64,000 nucleotides of DNA from Ligula intestinalis (GCA_036362985.1 JAYGXS010000004.1:24660161-24724160); one strand, 5' to 3'. Positions 33,079 through 45,781 are shown, counted from the first letter of the stretch. The notes: generated by a model not told the origin, from the sequence alone. Translations and numbers: made by a program.

Positions 33079-34465
33079 ATGCATTTGTTTGCGTTCCCGG
33101 GAAGAGAGTCTGGTCAAGATTACGATGTACACAGTAAAGGCTGAATTTGAGGGAAGAATAATCAGCCATGGCTGCGGTCCAATCTGGTCCTCAAATTCGT
33201 CTCATATGCCGGTCCCTCTTTCTTTTTTGGGCAACCGCAAGGAAGTATTTTTTACTGACGTATGTCAAACACTCCAATAGATGAGGAGAAATATAAGTGC
33301 CGAAATTAGGGCATTCAAAAATATAATAGCAAAAGATGCCGTTAAAATAAGTTAGAATGACTGCATATGTGCAAAGCAGAAATTCAATGACATATGTTAG
33401 CTTACACCTCATGTAAATTTGCTGCTTTATAAATATAAAATGTGCATTATGCTAAGTAAAAGTAGAAATACAATAAATATTAAGTCCCGGAGCACTTTTG
33501 TGACTTTTTGCCATCTGGTTCTACTTCTGTTGCTGCCACCACCACTGATGATGTTCAAGTACTGTTTCTACTGCTACTGAAACATAAAAAGGTAAACAAG
33601 ATTGTCCGAATTCCTCATTTATCAATTTTATTGTTTGGACTCGCGCAGCTGAGAAAACAGTGCCACATTTGCGTAAACAAACAGTATATTCAGGCACGTA
33701 GCCAACATTTTATCTAATGATATCGCACAGGATTCGTCTACTCACTTCTAACTTCTCGCAGCTATTCGTTAGAAATACAGTATGATGATTGGTTGTTAGT
33801 AATGAAGGTCTTCTGGATTCAGCTAAAACACCTACGAAGATAGCTTGTATTCGAACTAATCTTGAAAAGCAAAGGAAACCCGAGGACAAGTTTGGGCATA
33901 TTTGCCCATCACATAGCCTCAGTCAACAAATAATATTCTTAGCATCTCAATTACGATGTACTTGACCGATCAGTGTTATTTATTTCAGCATTTTACTTTG
34001 CTCAGAAATTAATTTAAGCCTCGCAGAAGATCCGTGTCTTGAAGGATAGATAGATATAGACCGAAATTTAACATGAATATTCCGTCAGCCACTGTGGGAT
34101 AACCGCGTAATATTCACAAGCTGTCCTAAGGCGGTCAGTAGTTGGAGCTTAGGAATAATTCGCACGTGTCTAGACTTAGAGCTAGTACCTCTGCTGCCAA
34201 CATGGTCAATAATTTCCTTAGCTTATATTAATGACGGCCTGATGGCTTGTTCTGCAGTCAATAATGAAATTCGGTCAGAATATTCATTTAAAATTTTGGT
34301 CTTCGTTTGTAGACTCTTAGAAATTAATTGCTGAAGAAATAAAAAAGCTAATTTTTTTCTCAAAATGCGTACGCTCGACAGTCGGTTTCGACGATTTCCA
34401 ACAACTGTACAACAGCAGACTGGAATCAAGCGCGGTAGCTTGCGTGCTAATTCGATTTTAATGAG
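33079..34465. other. No gene recognised
   Basis: AT-rich sequence with only short frames. No repeat match was noticed. Confidence 0.4.
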
Positions 34466-34469
34466 ATTT

Positions 34470-34760
34470 GACTTGCGATGCATCTACTGCGCTCCCACTC
34501 ACCTGGCCCCGGTGTCATGAAAAATTCAAAGAGACCAGAGGTAGGACTTAGTGCAGGTGGATGCGCGACCAGAACCATACCTGGTTTGGATCCCACGGAG
34601 TGGGACTGCCATAGACAAAACATTCAGAAGAAGCCATTGCAGCCTGATTCTCAGTTTGCCAGTCAGCCAGCCAAGACAAAGGCATACTGGGCTGACCGCG
34701 TGGGCTGAGTTAGCCCGTAAGTTAGTAAACTTACAAGCCACGGCTTTTAGCTCACCGTAC
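34470..34760 (+). repeat. GC-rich dispersed repeat, family S, copy 3
   Basis: GCATCTACTGCGCTCCCACTC and TCCCACGGAGTGGGACTGCC match 10310-10450. Later parts differ. It encodes no recognisable protein. Confidence 0.55.
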
Positions 34761-34989
34761 TAGCATCATGCGCTTCAATATTTTTATAATAAGGAGAGCG
34801 CGCTGGGCCGTTGACCTCCCTCTCCTTTCCTGGGTTCCAGCCACGTGAGTGAGTATTTGAGACATTTGGCGGATAACCGTGTAGCCAATAAAAATGCAGG
34901 AAGAACGACCAACAGACTGGCAGGCGTTTCAATGTTTTTACGCATTGTATTTATTATTATATTATTTTAAATTATTTCTTAAATTAGTT

Positions 34990-35145
34990 AAAAAAGGAAA
35001 TGTTGGTTAGCAGGTCGTCTGCTTCAAATAACCTGTGGTCCAACTTCCTGTTCTGGAGGGAGTTAATATATTCCGTGGCTCTAAGCACCGCTCACACCTT
35101 CCATTTACACGCACAAAAACTTATCTGAAGTCTTGGATGTGTTTT
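34990..35145 (+). repeat. Dispersed repeat, family Z, fragment
   Basis: GGTTAGCAGGTCGTCTGCTTC, then GGTCCAACTTCCTGTTCTGG and TTTACACGCACAAAAACTTA match the units at 55700-55830 and, inverted, at 53890-54025. The family is unclassified. Confidence 0.6.
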
Positions 35146-35520
35146 CGTTCAGTTTTTGAAACCTCTACACGACAAATAAAAACAGTTAAACGCCCACCAA
35201 TATATTGGACGGTCATGCCGCACGTTCATTGGTTACAATTATCCGCCACATTTTTGCAAATAGAGTCTCTCTGCGGCCACCCTCCGAGCCGGTCAGTGAA
35301 CGGCTGCGGGAAAATGATGAATTTTAATGCTTCAATGTAGCAATATAATATTTGATACTCACTGCCTTGTAGGTAAACTCTGATAGAGTTGGTTCTTTTC
35401 GTTTTACACTTTTCAGCTCAGAGGCAATTTCTTAACCCTTAGCGGATAGATACCAGCAGTAACTCCCCTCATTCTGAGTACTATTAAGGTAGATGTTATT
35501 ACACGTTAAAGAGGGAACAT
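35146..35520. other. No gene recognised
   Basis: Nothing identifiable was seen. Confidence 0.4.
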
Positions 35521-35524
35521 GAAT

Positions 35525-35905
35525 GTTTAGCAACCATGTACTCTAACAGGTGCATGTCCCGATGTCTGGCTTTCCCGTCGTGGCCCCAATCCGTCTAGAC
35601 CTCAAGGTCGTTAAGCTCGCCGGACTTACTGGCGCGAGACACAGGCCACCCACGTTGTCCATCAACAGGGTCATACAACACGTCGTCCAACCAATCACAG
35701 GCAGACCTAGCCACTGAAAACTCTCTCTCTGTCTTCTGGCCCGACTACTCCCAGACCTCACTTGGGTCCCGGTCAACCTACTGTGCGGACGTGTCTCTCC
35801 CAAGTCAATCTACTCTCATCTACTCTCCTTTCCTTTGTGTACACAATACATTCTTCCTACTAATCTGGCCTATCACGCCTTATACTATTCCACTAGCTTA
35901 TACAT
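35525..35905 (+). repeat. LTR-like repeat, family R
   Basis: CCAACCAATCACAGGCAGAC and TTTGTGTACACAATACATTC match features of the copy at 40385-40713 (CCAGCCAATCACAATTGC and TTTGTGTACACAATAAATTA on its minus strand). The conserved TCTGGCC follows the AATA block. No protein. Confidence 0.6.
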
Positions 35906-36535
35906 GTTGGGATAAGTTAGATCGCCTATCATCCAGTCGGACCACATCGTATCCCACAAATATGTGCTCACCGGCGCGCCAGTTTTTTTTGGAAAAAAGA
36001 TTCGACAATTTTCGCCGATTCTTTCAGTGTTCCGAATTAGGTCTGCACAAATGGAGTGATGATTCATTCTTATTTGCGTGTGCTGGGGAATGAATGCAAC
36101 CTGGACAGCTTACGGTACGATTTCAAACAAAAGCCAATCGGTGTGAAGAATGCGGGTCCGGATGCCGCTCGAAAGAGCGTACCATGTACATTCAGGGTTA
36201 AGGAAGAAGAAACCTCGCAGAAAAACGAGTGAATATGTACATTGCTATGCATGGTACTTTCTCAAATGAATGCTACCGATTTTATTTAACACAGGCGTAT
36301 AGGGCAGGATTTATTGACGTCAATAAATTCCGTGAAAACTCTTCAGCTGCATGAGGATGATAACGAACAGAACAAATAATTGTTTGAAATTTCACAGAAT
36401 GAGTGGCATAACAGCAAGGATCATAGTTCAGTTTAACTAATGATCAGGCAAAGGACACTGCATTAATAAACTTAGAGGAAGGAAAGGGGGTTGGGGTAGT
36501 TAACGAAAATCACTTGGGGATTAAAACTAAGTGAT
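35906..36535. other. No gene recognised
   Basis: Mixed sequence without identifiable features. Confidence 0.4.
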
Positions 36536-36539
36536 CAAT

Positions 36540-37400
36540 TACCAGATAAATCGGAGTTTCACCACCTGGTCAAACTGTTTGCAGAGGTCAGGTTTCTCCC
36601 GCCGTATGTCAACAGCTTCCAAATAACGCAGGGTTCGATTTGTTCAGGCCCGAATAGGTACGTGAAACACTGTTTTCACACCGACAGAATGACTACTGTC
36701 TAATAGATACTTAGTAATAGAGGACTGTGGTCCTCTGTCATCTTGCTTGAAAAGTCAGTTAGGCAAGTGCTCGGCGGCCCTGGCTGTCAGTTGCCTTTGT
36801 GTATGCCCAATGTACTTGCATCCACAAGTACATGTGAATTCGTACACACAATTTAAGATAGCGTGCAATGGCAAGGCATCCTTTGCCCGTTTCACTGGAA
36901 TGCTCTTACTAGGACTTAAGAAGTGTTTTGCTGCGTTGTAGGTCCTTTCTATAGTACAGCGCAACCGTCGCTTGATTGCAGTTGAAATGTAGGGGTAAGG
37001 ATATAATGACGCGCTTTTTCGGAACTGACTGTTCCATTAATTTTGACCGTAGATAATTGCTGTACTTCTGAGTAAAGTGTGCAGGATAGCCATGGATGGG
37101 CAGAACAGGATTGAGAAGATCATACACGGAAAGAAACAAGGAGTTTGATTGTGAAGATTCTAGGCAACATACAGTACAGCGGCCTAAAGGTGAGAACATA
37201 CTGAGAAAGAGGTCTGCTGCCCTGCAGTGCTGCGCTAAGAAAATGCCTTCCTCTTCATGCGATAAAAATAAAAAAAGCAGTGCATGTCCAAATAAAAGCG
37301 CGTTAGGCAGTCTCCAGGGGACGGTAAGACAGCTATTGACGTCAAAGTAGCCGGCAAGCTGATGCTCTTTTACCTCACAGCGTATGATGGGCACCAATCA
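36540..37400 (-). pseudogene. Penelope-like element, family B (degenerate RT end and GIY-YIG)
   Basis: On the minus strand HGYPAHFTQKYSNYL (about 37100) corresponds to the conserved NGYP linker after the RT. It is followed across a frame change by CTIERTYNAAKHFLSP and NCVYEFTCTCGCKYIGHTQR, whose VYE and YIG strands mark the GIY-YIG endonuclease, with ARAAEH giving the Glu-His pair. Beyond a stop, RYLEAVDIRREKPDLCKQ matches the C-terminal part. It is clearly a different family from the copies at 24-33 kb. Upstream sequence to 37397 is open but too degenerate to assign. Confidence 0.85.
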
Positions 37401-38320
37401 CTTCTTCTTTGTTTAGGCTGCAGTAAACATTTTTCTCCTGGGGATCAGTTCATAGTCCCTAGTGAAGGTTAACGCTCTATAACCTATGCGTGTCGCACTT
37501 AAGAACCCAGGAATGCCTGTTGCTGCAAATGCCCTCATGTGCGTCGCACGCCGAATGGTGCCGAGTCGTGAGTATTTTGGAACTTCATTTATATATTATT
37601 ATGTACAGTAGATTACTTAACGCATAAAAAATTTCGGAATTTGCGAAAGATTGATAACAACTCACTAGCCTTCTGCTTCAATTTTAAAACAAATTGGTGT
37701 TGGCGTCCAGCCCTACGTTAAATTATACGTAAATTGATTACAAGCAAAAAACGTCGATGTGGTTAACAACATTCGGTCTATAAACATTTATTTCTGCGTT
37801 TTCTAAAAAAAACTTCAGAAATTGGCAAGAAAATCATTGTTTGAAGCTGAATTCGCTCCTTGTGTCCGGAAAACTGTTCGATTACCTACGCTTAATTTCG
37901 CTTGGTGAGCTAACTTCGGCCTGGTTTTCTCCAAGTTAACGCAGTATCTCTCAAAAAATGTAAAATAAAGCAATTTGAAAGCAGGAGTCTCTATCAGAAA
38001 ACACAAGGCAAACGATGGTGGACGCACTGACGAGCCGAACTCCTCGCAGCGGTTTTAAGCGGTGGCAGAATACCGGCAAAGTAGGCGATTAGACTTTTAT
38101 CTAATACCCTCGCTGTGGATATGGTATCACGGGTAACCTGTATATAAACTGCGGACAGCCTCCTGGCAGTTCAATGAGCATTTCACAGTTTTCTCGCTGT
38201 GGCAATGTAGAAGTCGATCCAACTATTTATATATGATTTCGGTTTGCGCCTCTAATGCGTAATTCCAGCTGTTTTGTGCAAGAGCAGCAATTTCTTCTAG
38301 TAGAAATTATCAAAGAGAGC
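37401..38320. other. No gene recognised
   Basis: AT-rich sequence with no recognisable repeat or coding sequence. Confidence 0.4.
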
Positions 38321-38324
38321 AATA

Positions 38325-38904
38325 ATGCGTTTAAGCCAACCTCAGCTTGTGGACCTTGATGCTGGCCAGCAGGAGCTTAGCAACGATAAAAACTGGACGT
38401 TTACATCCCAGAAAGCACTGGGGGTTCCAAGAATGAACCGAATCCCCCGCAACTGTTTCGTGCAACAACAGCTTGTCGGCGAAATCTGCGTCTCGGCTTT
38501 TGTATAGTACCGGTACTACCAGTGTGGTGTAGCGTGAAAACTCAATGCTGTGATAAAATATGTCATACGCACGCAGGCAGGCAGACCTGGCGCAGAGAAT
38601 TTTGTCTATTTCTTTTGATCGAAGCTTCGTTGCTAAGATTAACTTAGACCGTATTGAAGTTTTCGTATTTGGCGTGACCAAGACCAGCCATTGTGGGCAT
38701 GGTTTGACTCCACACCGCGTACCAAGCATGTCGTCCCAGCGCCCGAGCAACTCTAACAACGTTTATGAACGCTCGCAGCTTAAACTTCAAATGAGACTTC
38801 GCCAAATGCGTGAAGAGTCGTTGGAAAAGGGCTTGAAATCGGCCAGCCCTATCGTTAAAAAAAATTGCAACCTACTTAGGCTTTTCCCTGTGGATCCTCG
38901 TTGA
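38325..38904. other. Stop-poor stretch with overlapping frames on both strands
   Basis: A 142-residue minus-strand frame (38759-38331) overlaps a 114-residue plus-strand frame (38560-38904). The end of the plus-strand frame, SQLKLQMRLRQMREESLEKG, looks like a charged helix. Neither frame matches a family I recognise, and no consensus splice sites stood out. It may be a host exon, a relic of an unidentified element, or chance. Confidence 0.25.
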
Positions 38905-40376
38905 TTACTCATTGTAAGAGCAAAGTGAACAGAAAATGAGGTACAGAACTTAAATCGGCCGATTGTGTTTTAACTGAATGCTCCAGAGCGAATATTTTGC
39001 CGCGAGTATACTCAAAATCTGGTATTTTTAAATTTATTTTTCTAAAGAATCTTTTAGAGTTAGTTGTAGAGGCTGCTTTTATTAGCGGCGGCTATTCGCA
39101 GCTGAAAATATTATCTGATTCACACTAAATACCCCTTGAATATTTCAAGAGAGAACTTGAACCTAAGGGTGGAAAGAAACGTCGTGTTCTGCCCCAAAAT
39201 CAGGCCAAATCCATTAAAAAATATTCAGAGATAGCTTGTTAATTCCAAATTCAGATATTCGGTTCATGGATCTTTTGCATCTGTGCGCTATGGGATTTGA
39301 GTATACGCCTAAGCCTGTAGACGGCGCCTAGAGCTGCCGTATATGGATAATTAGTTAAGACACGGGAATAGGTTCCCTCCTGGAATCTTGCACGATGCCT
39401 ACGATGTACCTATTTTGGTGTCCATCCGATAATTTCAGATGTCATACTGATATGGATATTTCACTAAATCGGAACGTTTCTGAAAAGCAACTCTGACAAG
39501 TGACGGAGACAGGCGGAAAACTAATAAGAAGCATCAATGGTGCAAGGAAGTATGAAAGGTAAACTAATTTTGATGCGTGACAGAGGGACAGAAAAGGAAC
39601 ATCAGAATAGCCGTATCCGTTTCAGTCGAAGCGGTGTTCTAAACTAGAAGTTATGATAGATGATCCTGCTCAGAATGGATTGATTTGATGGAGTTGTTAT
39701 ATTGATAAGCTTGCAGGAAAATCTTAAGATATTTACTTCACACAACGACGTCGGCTTTTGGATATCCGCTTTTACCGCCTCATAAAAAATTAAGTTCGCT
39801 CAAAAAGGATAGGTAAGTTGGTTGGTACGTTGGTTTTTGCTGCTCTTATACAGTCAAACCTAGAAAACATGCATATAATATTCTTCTGCTGCTTGTGCTA
39901 TTGTGTAGTTAATTACATTTGCCTCAAATTTTATGGACAGCAATAAAGCTTTAAAATTTAAAAGAGATTGAAATTATAAGATTGCATGAGACAGAGAAAT
40001 AAATATGCAATTGAAGTTGCCTCCCGTAACTTCGTTAAACCCCCAATGCGAAGGTAGCCATGTGTCCCTAAAAGTTAAAGAGCATATCAAAGGGGGGTTT
40101 GTTAGTGATTTTCGATTGCATTGGGAACGGAAAGTTTGGATTCACGAATGTTCAAAACACTTTAGGTACCCGATGGCAATAAGGAGGCAAAAAATACAGA
40201 ATCCAACTTGTCCTGTTATCAAAGGTTTTCTTGGAAAGTTTTCTTGTTAGTATTCTGACGTAGCTTTAAGTCCCATCAGCGTGAACAGCTGTGACTACCC
40301 TCATTTTGATTCTCTTACATTAGGTTCGAATGCCAGTTTGCAGGACCGACTACTGGCTTTCCGTCTGGTCTTGGAG
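38905..40376. other. No gene recognised
   Basis: A short plus-strand frame at 40005-40250 (81 aa) has no recognisable motif. The rest is AT-rich and featureless. Confidence 0.4.
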
Positions 40377-40384
40377 CTGCTATC

Positions 40385-40713
40385 GCAGGGGGTTAAGTAA
40401 GTTAAGCCCTAGCAACTGTGCTCTTCAGACCATGTCTCCTTAGTAGAGAAGAAGTCTTGGGAAGTCCAGAGTGTAAGGAATAATTTATTGTGTACACAAA
40501 GGAACGAGGCATAGATGGGAGAACTTTGACTTGGGAGCACACGACCAGCCAGGAGGGCCAGTAGACAGAGAAACCATTCACGCGTGCAGGCTTGCCATTC
40601 ATCACCGGGCCAGAAAGTAACTTTGCAGCAATTGTGATTGGCTGGTCCCAGACGTCGAGATCAACTTCTGTGGGCCTTCGGGAATGTGTTTTCGGCACGA
40701 GCTAGTCCCAACA
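40385..40713 (-). mobile_element. LTR-like insertion, family R, with 8-bp flanking repeats
   Basis: The 329-bp insert is flanked by CTGCTATC at 40377-40384 and 40714-40721. On its minus strand it begins TGTTGGGACTAG, has CCAGCCAATCAC in the first half and carries TTTGTGTACACAATAAATTA near 40470-40490. It ends with ATGGTCTGAAGA and ACTTAACCCCCTGC. This is the best-delimited member of the family. Eight-base duplications are longer than usual for LTR elements, so the class is unsettled. Confidence 0.7.
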
Positions 40714-40721
40714 CTGCTATC

Positions 40722-41920
40722 AAAACCCCATCGTGGGCAGCATTGTACTTACGAGTTATCATAAAATGAGAAGACGAGAACACGGCATTTGGCTGATAAA
40801 ATATGATTTCTTGACTCAAGGACAGAGCGCCTGCTTAGTATAGAATCTTGATCCTGGTTCAAACCTCGGCTGATATAATCTATATTTGGATCGCTACTGG
40901 TCTGTGACGGTAAATCAACTAATACAAAGCTATCACTTGTTGTCTAGTGCACCTGAAATTGTACTTCTGCAAAATAACTCTTGTTCGAAAACACAATATC
41001 CTCGCTCCTCTTCATACCAGATCAAGATTTTTCATCTTCAACGGTGAACAGATTTTTTTTAACCTCAGATGCGATTTGGCCTCTTCATTGCACGTGGGAA
41101 TTACCTGCGACTGCAATTTGATCTTGTGCATGTGATAAAAGCTTAAGTTATGGCTGCGATATGTACTATTATCCTAGATCTTAACTGCCGTCTACCCCCA
41201 AGATATCTTAAGAGCAGTTCAGTGCACATAAAATGCCATGCGGTAGGCATGTTAATGCATGCAGTGCAGTGGCGCGAGGAATCACGTTTCTAGATTTTAA
41301 ACCCACACCATTCAATGGTCTGCCATCAGGACAAGAGCTTTTGTTCTGACTGACGCTTCCTGGGAGTCAGAAGCCAAATAATTCCTTCTAACTGGAGAGT
41401 TTCATTCATGTTTAATTTAATGTACAGTCAATGCAAACATTTCCCTTTATGCCTGTAACAATCTTTTCTCTAAGTGGCCGAAAACATGAAGCTTTTGAAG
41501 CCGGAAAACAGTATAAATAAAGGATTTTTTTATCTAAACTTACCCATATTAGATGTCGTGAGTGTTCAAACCTTGAGGTTGTGAACTAGGATTTCAGATC
41601 AAACAGTTTTTTTTTTCAAGTGGGCTTACATGGAGATTACGACGTTATTTCAGTCACTTCAATATCCCAGCTTTCTGATGTTTATTTCCCTAAAAATGGC
41701 ACTTAAATAGTAAGAAAAGCAAACTTTTATTCCTGGTATCTTAGCCGTTGTCAGTCAGAAAAACCCCAGACCCTGATCAAGATAATCTGACTTTGTTTAT
41801 GTGAAGGTTCGAGAGATTTTGGTATTCCCTCCTACGGCAGTATCCTCGGACTCCTTGCAGTACAAGCAGTCAGAAGGAGAGCCGGTGGCAATCGGTTGAA
41901 TTGTAGTGACACTATCCTGT
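40722..41920. other. No gene recognised
   Basis: A tRNA-like B-box sequence (CTGGTTCAAACCTC at about 40855) occurs, but no cloverleaf could be built around it. The remainder is AT-rich. Confidence 0.4.
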
Positions 41921-41924
41921 GCGA

Positions 41925-42215
41925 AAGTTCAATGCCTTATAGCTGCTAGCAAGTGCGCATGCATTAGTTCCTGCCTACCCTGATCCGTTCTGGCCAATCA
42001 CCTCCAAAAGACCTCAAAAGACCACAAAAGACCTCACTGCGACGACTGCCACACTCACACACTTCGAAAGTGGCTCCCTTGCGGGTGGTAGTGCGCTCAT
42101 CCAACCATAGAATTTCTCCAAACTATTCCTAACTACCTCTCTAAAGAATATACAATTCCTCCCATCTGGTGTCTCACTTCTCCTCTTCTCACACGCAAGG
42201 ATAATACCTATTATA
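41925..42215 (+). repeat. LTR-like repeat, family R
   Basis: AGCTGCTAGCAAGTGCGCATG and CTGGCCAATCACCTCCAAAAG match the copy at 20575-20640, and AAAGAATATACAATTCCTCC matches its AATA block. A short internal CAAAAGACCT repeat occurs at about 42005-42035. No protein. Confidence 0.65.
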
Positions 42216-42790
42216 TAAAGTCACTGCAATAGGTTAACTCCTTCATAAAACAGGAGATAGGAACACCCCTGCCGTCGTTGTATATATCTGCATAACGTGA
42301 TGACCCCGTCAGCTATCGCCTGAGCCGAACCTGGTAGCCTAAACACTCACCGTTCGTTCGACCCGCAGTGAACTGTCGACAAAGGGGGTGGATATTTATG
42401 TTTTTCCAACCTTGTCGGCGGACTATGCAATCAGCAAGGAAGAATCAGGTCATACCCTTTGCACTCGGTGATGATCCGGGTGATCTCTGCAATGCCCTCC
42501 TCCGTTGAACCCTCCCCCCAAGATAGGACGTTTTTTCTCCTAAAAACCACCCCCATCAGATTCTGCCGCCGTCCCACACAAGAGCGACAGTTTTTTTCTT
42601 TTTTAAAATCCCAAGGAGTATGTTTTCATTGTCTGTTCTTTGGTTCAAAGTATGTACCACCTCATGGCTCAGGACAATTCGCCTCGCCAACAAACTGAGA
42701 TACCATTTTTCTGCTACCACGACGCATGTAAAAAAAGGGAACACGAAGGCAATCTGCCTACATATCCCTCAAATATACTGATACTGAAAT
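42216..42790. other. No gene recognised
   Basis: Mixed sequence; nothing identifiable. Confidence 0.4.
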
Positions 42791-42935
42791 CACTTTGGAG
42801 TAAATTTCAGGAAGGAAACCTATTCCCGGCGTCCTAACTCTAATAGTAACCCTAAACTAAATCGTGACCGCAAAAATTATCCTTACCCTAAACTTTATCT
42901 CAACTTTAACCTTGCCTTATCTCTTTTAGTAAAAA
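42791..42935 (+). repeat. Telomere-like degenerate repeat, family Y
   Basis: After TTTCAGGAAGG come several degenerate C(C/T)TAA units (TCCTAACTC, AACCCTAAAC, TTACCCTAAAC, TTTAACC). The same lead-in and units occur at 50760-50890 and 52280-52390, and reversed at 56500-56600. It is a dispersed repeat, not a telomere. Confidence 0.6.
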
Positions 42936-43730
42936 TAATACTTTATTAACTCTACCTATATGTTCCCTAGAACCTAGCACAAAATCAACAACAAATTGAG
43001 ACGTCCCCATCCTCTGTGTTGCCCTCAGACACTTACAAGATTCTTACCGGAGGACCTGAATTTAATATGCCTTTGGAGTTTGATTTACGTTGTCTATTCG
43101 TAACAAAATCCTGTCATTTAGGAAAGTCCATATGTTTGGCTAGGAAATCAGTTTATAAAATTGCCAGGTGTGCAATTTAAAATTTATCTCAAAGTACATT
43201 TGCTAGGAGACACAAGCAACATCACTGTCTGTGAAATGAAGTAGAATTCCTGATTTTCTGCTGTGACAGATTGTAGCTGCTCAAATGATGCTTTTTTTTA
43301 TTAAAGTGAGGCTAACTGCAATGCTGTTTTGGGTGATAAATTGCAGGTTCTAAATTACACTCGGAGGTAAGCAAAGGCATGTTTTTTGAAAAAGAAGATG
43401 CGCTTTATCTGAACATATAGTTCCATCTGGCTAGGAAGCATACTTGCCCCGCTGTGCTTGGAAGGTCGTTCTTGACCAATCGCAGGCAGTCGCTTAGCGA
43501 CTACAGTTATATGATGGAGTCCTTTAATAATAGAGTTTTGCCAATGCAAACGAACATGCGAGTCCTAAGAAGTAATTGAGCCGAATATGACAAAGAAAGA
43601 GGGCAATTTTCGTTGATTGTCGTTGTACGTTTGCAGTAATGACTGCATCCTACAAATACTGCAAACTCCTGTGCATACGCTACCCGTATCTGCTTCTGCT
43701 CTCTGCTTAGTTTTCTAATGATGAATCCAT
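42936..43730. other. No gene recognised
   Basis: AT-rich sequence. A single CCAATCGCAGGCAG (about 43478) recalls family R, but no fuller match was seen. Confidence 0.4.
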
Positions 43731-43734
43731 GATG

Positions 43735-43940
43735 GATCTCGAAAATTCAGGCGAATGGAAGTATTGCCCCAGTGATCGAATCGTCTTCTTTTCAGTAGAG
43801 TTTTGCACTCAACGAACAAAGGTTCCGGGTTAAAACTCCCGGGTAATTCACACCTAACATTCGGTATGGCTGGCATATGACGGTTAATAAGCCAAAAAGG
43901 GCCATTTCGGTCTCCCTTGTCTTTGTCGGTTTCCATTCCA
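43735..43940 (+). repeat. PLE tail fragment followed by SINE-like tail
   Basis: TTCAGGCGAATGGAAGTATT, then GCCCCAGTGATCGAATCGTC, matches the reverse complement of the family C tail at 47300-47345. From about 43870, AATAAGCCAAAAAGGGCC and TCTCCCTTGTCTTTGTCGG is a plus-strand tail of the SINE-like family. Confidence 0.65.
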
Positions 43941-45262
43941 TATATTTATATTAAATAAATATTTTCTCAACGACCAATGCGTGTTTCGCCGATATTTCTG
44001 CTGTTGCGAGATGCAGCAACGGCGGGTTTGGCTATGTCGTGGGTACGGTTTAACCTTCCTGCCATATAAAATATATACGAAATTTAGTACTACTCGTTTG
44101 TAAAATAGGCGAAGCACGGTCATTCTACGGAAGTTGACTGTCATCGATTCAAATGTTCACAGAAATTTCGGTTCTGACCCTAAAAAAATCATTTCATAGT
44201 CGCTATCATTTATGCCAAATAAGATTCCTTGAATATCGATGTCAGCTTAATATCCCATGTAGTTCATAAACATTTTCTGCAAGGTTCATTTTGGTGAAGT
44301 ATCCAAACAAACCACCGATGTAGGCTTAAACATGAATGCTTAGAAAGATTAGGAAAAGATTGACAGACACTGGATGTTGGATTGCGATTGACGAAATATC
44401 TACTAAACCCAACCAATTTAGGGCAAGCTGACATATATCTGGAGCTAATGGGGTTAACCTTCGCGTTTTTGAAGTCTGGTGGCCATAGTTACATTGTGTT
44501 TTACTTTCGATAACAGTGATTCAACTGTGTAATGTAAAGATCATCATCTTTCTAATAATGCCTCAATTTTTACTGCAAATTATTACATCAAATATTTAAT
44601 ATGAAAAAGCTCCAGGCGCTCATGAAGAAAATTAAGTTAAAATAGGGCAGCCCAATTTTCAACAAAAAGGCTCCTTATAAGACTTATCAGCTGGGAACAC
44701 ACTACTACTGAATATTGCTTGTAGAGCAAGCACGTTTTTAGCCGCTTTTGTGCATTAAACGCGGAAAATTTGTGCTTTCAATGGTGACTTTAATTTGAAT
44801 TTTTTTAGAAAACATCTGAATAACAATTCCTTTTTTCCCAAAAGTTTGGTAGAATTTTGTGTTTCTTCGTATATAGGAGTTCGTTTTCATGTTGTATAAG
44901 CTTCCCAGTCGTGAAACATCAGGCAATACTCTTTAGATTACTCCAGTAATCAATGTTGGGGGTAAATAATGCAGCGTACTCCATCTTAAGGGTAATAGTG
45001 ATCGATGGTTTCAAAACCGTAATCTCAAGGGTAGATGCAGGTTCTGTTTGGAAATATATGGTTATGGTTTGAAAGTCCTGATGCCAAAAACATCGTTTCT
45101 TCAAGCAGTGCCTTTGAAGAAAGTGCGATAACCTTAAAAGAATGTATGAAAGATGGACTTTAGGTACATATTTTCCACCCTATAGGGCAAAAGTTGCACT
45201 GATACCGAAGATCTGTGATCGAAACGCCAACAGCCAAAATATTCGTTTTTGTTTCTGTAATA
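43941..45262. other. No gene recognised
   Basis: AT-rich, featureless sequence. Confidence 0.4.
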
Positions 45263-45779
45263 CAGTAGGCCCCGATTATTAAGCCCACAGTTAATAGGCC
45301 CAGCTGCGTATTAAGCCCAAAGCAGCTTGGGACGGAAGTTCACATAGCAAAATCCGCCGGCTAATAAGCCCAGTCGCCGGCAACAAAGCCCAGTTCGCCA
45401 ACAGGATAGAGAGAGATTCTCATCTGCAACTCGGTCTACAGGCATCAGATTTCACAAAATTCGACGATTTCTGGTGCCTGGAGAAGGACATCAAAGAACA
45501 CTTGCGAGTGAAGTTTCCTCCAAAACAACTGACACTAGACCACTTTTTTAAACGTGTCGCGAATCATTTTTTGTTTGTTTTTGTTATTACGTAAAATAAA
45601 GACAAACAGCATTCTTTTCTTGTACATAACCAAGCTATTCACATAATACGGTATGTCATGTATAGTGCCTATCCTGCGTTTGCTAATCAAGAACTAGGAC
45701 GCTCTGGTTAATGAGCCCTTCGCTTATTAAGCCCAATTTGATCTGGGCCCGCTGTGGGCTTTATAACCGGCGACTACTA
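45263..45779 (+). mobile_element. Tigger/pogo-like non-autonomous DNA transposon
   Basis: The 28-bp terminal inverted repeats (45263-45290 and 45752-45779) match at 23 positions; both read on to AAGCCCACAG. TA dinucleotides flank the element (45261-45262 and 45780-45781). The interior keeps the end of a transposase reading frame, including QLTLDHFF, resembling the C-terminus of Tigger/Jerky-type proteins. The catalytic domain has been deleted. GGGCTTA motifs recur near both ends. Confidence 0.82.
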
Positions 45780-45781
45780 TA

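Noticed and set aside
40790..40900. Possible tRNA gene around GGTTCAAACCTC
   Set aside because: A B-box-like sequence is present, but no cloverleaf with acceptor and anticodon stems could be formed.
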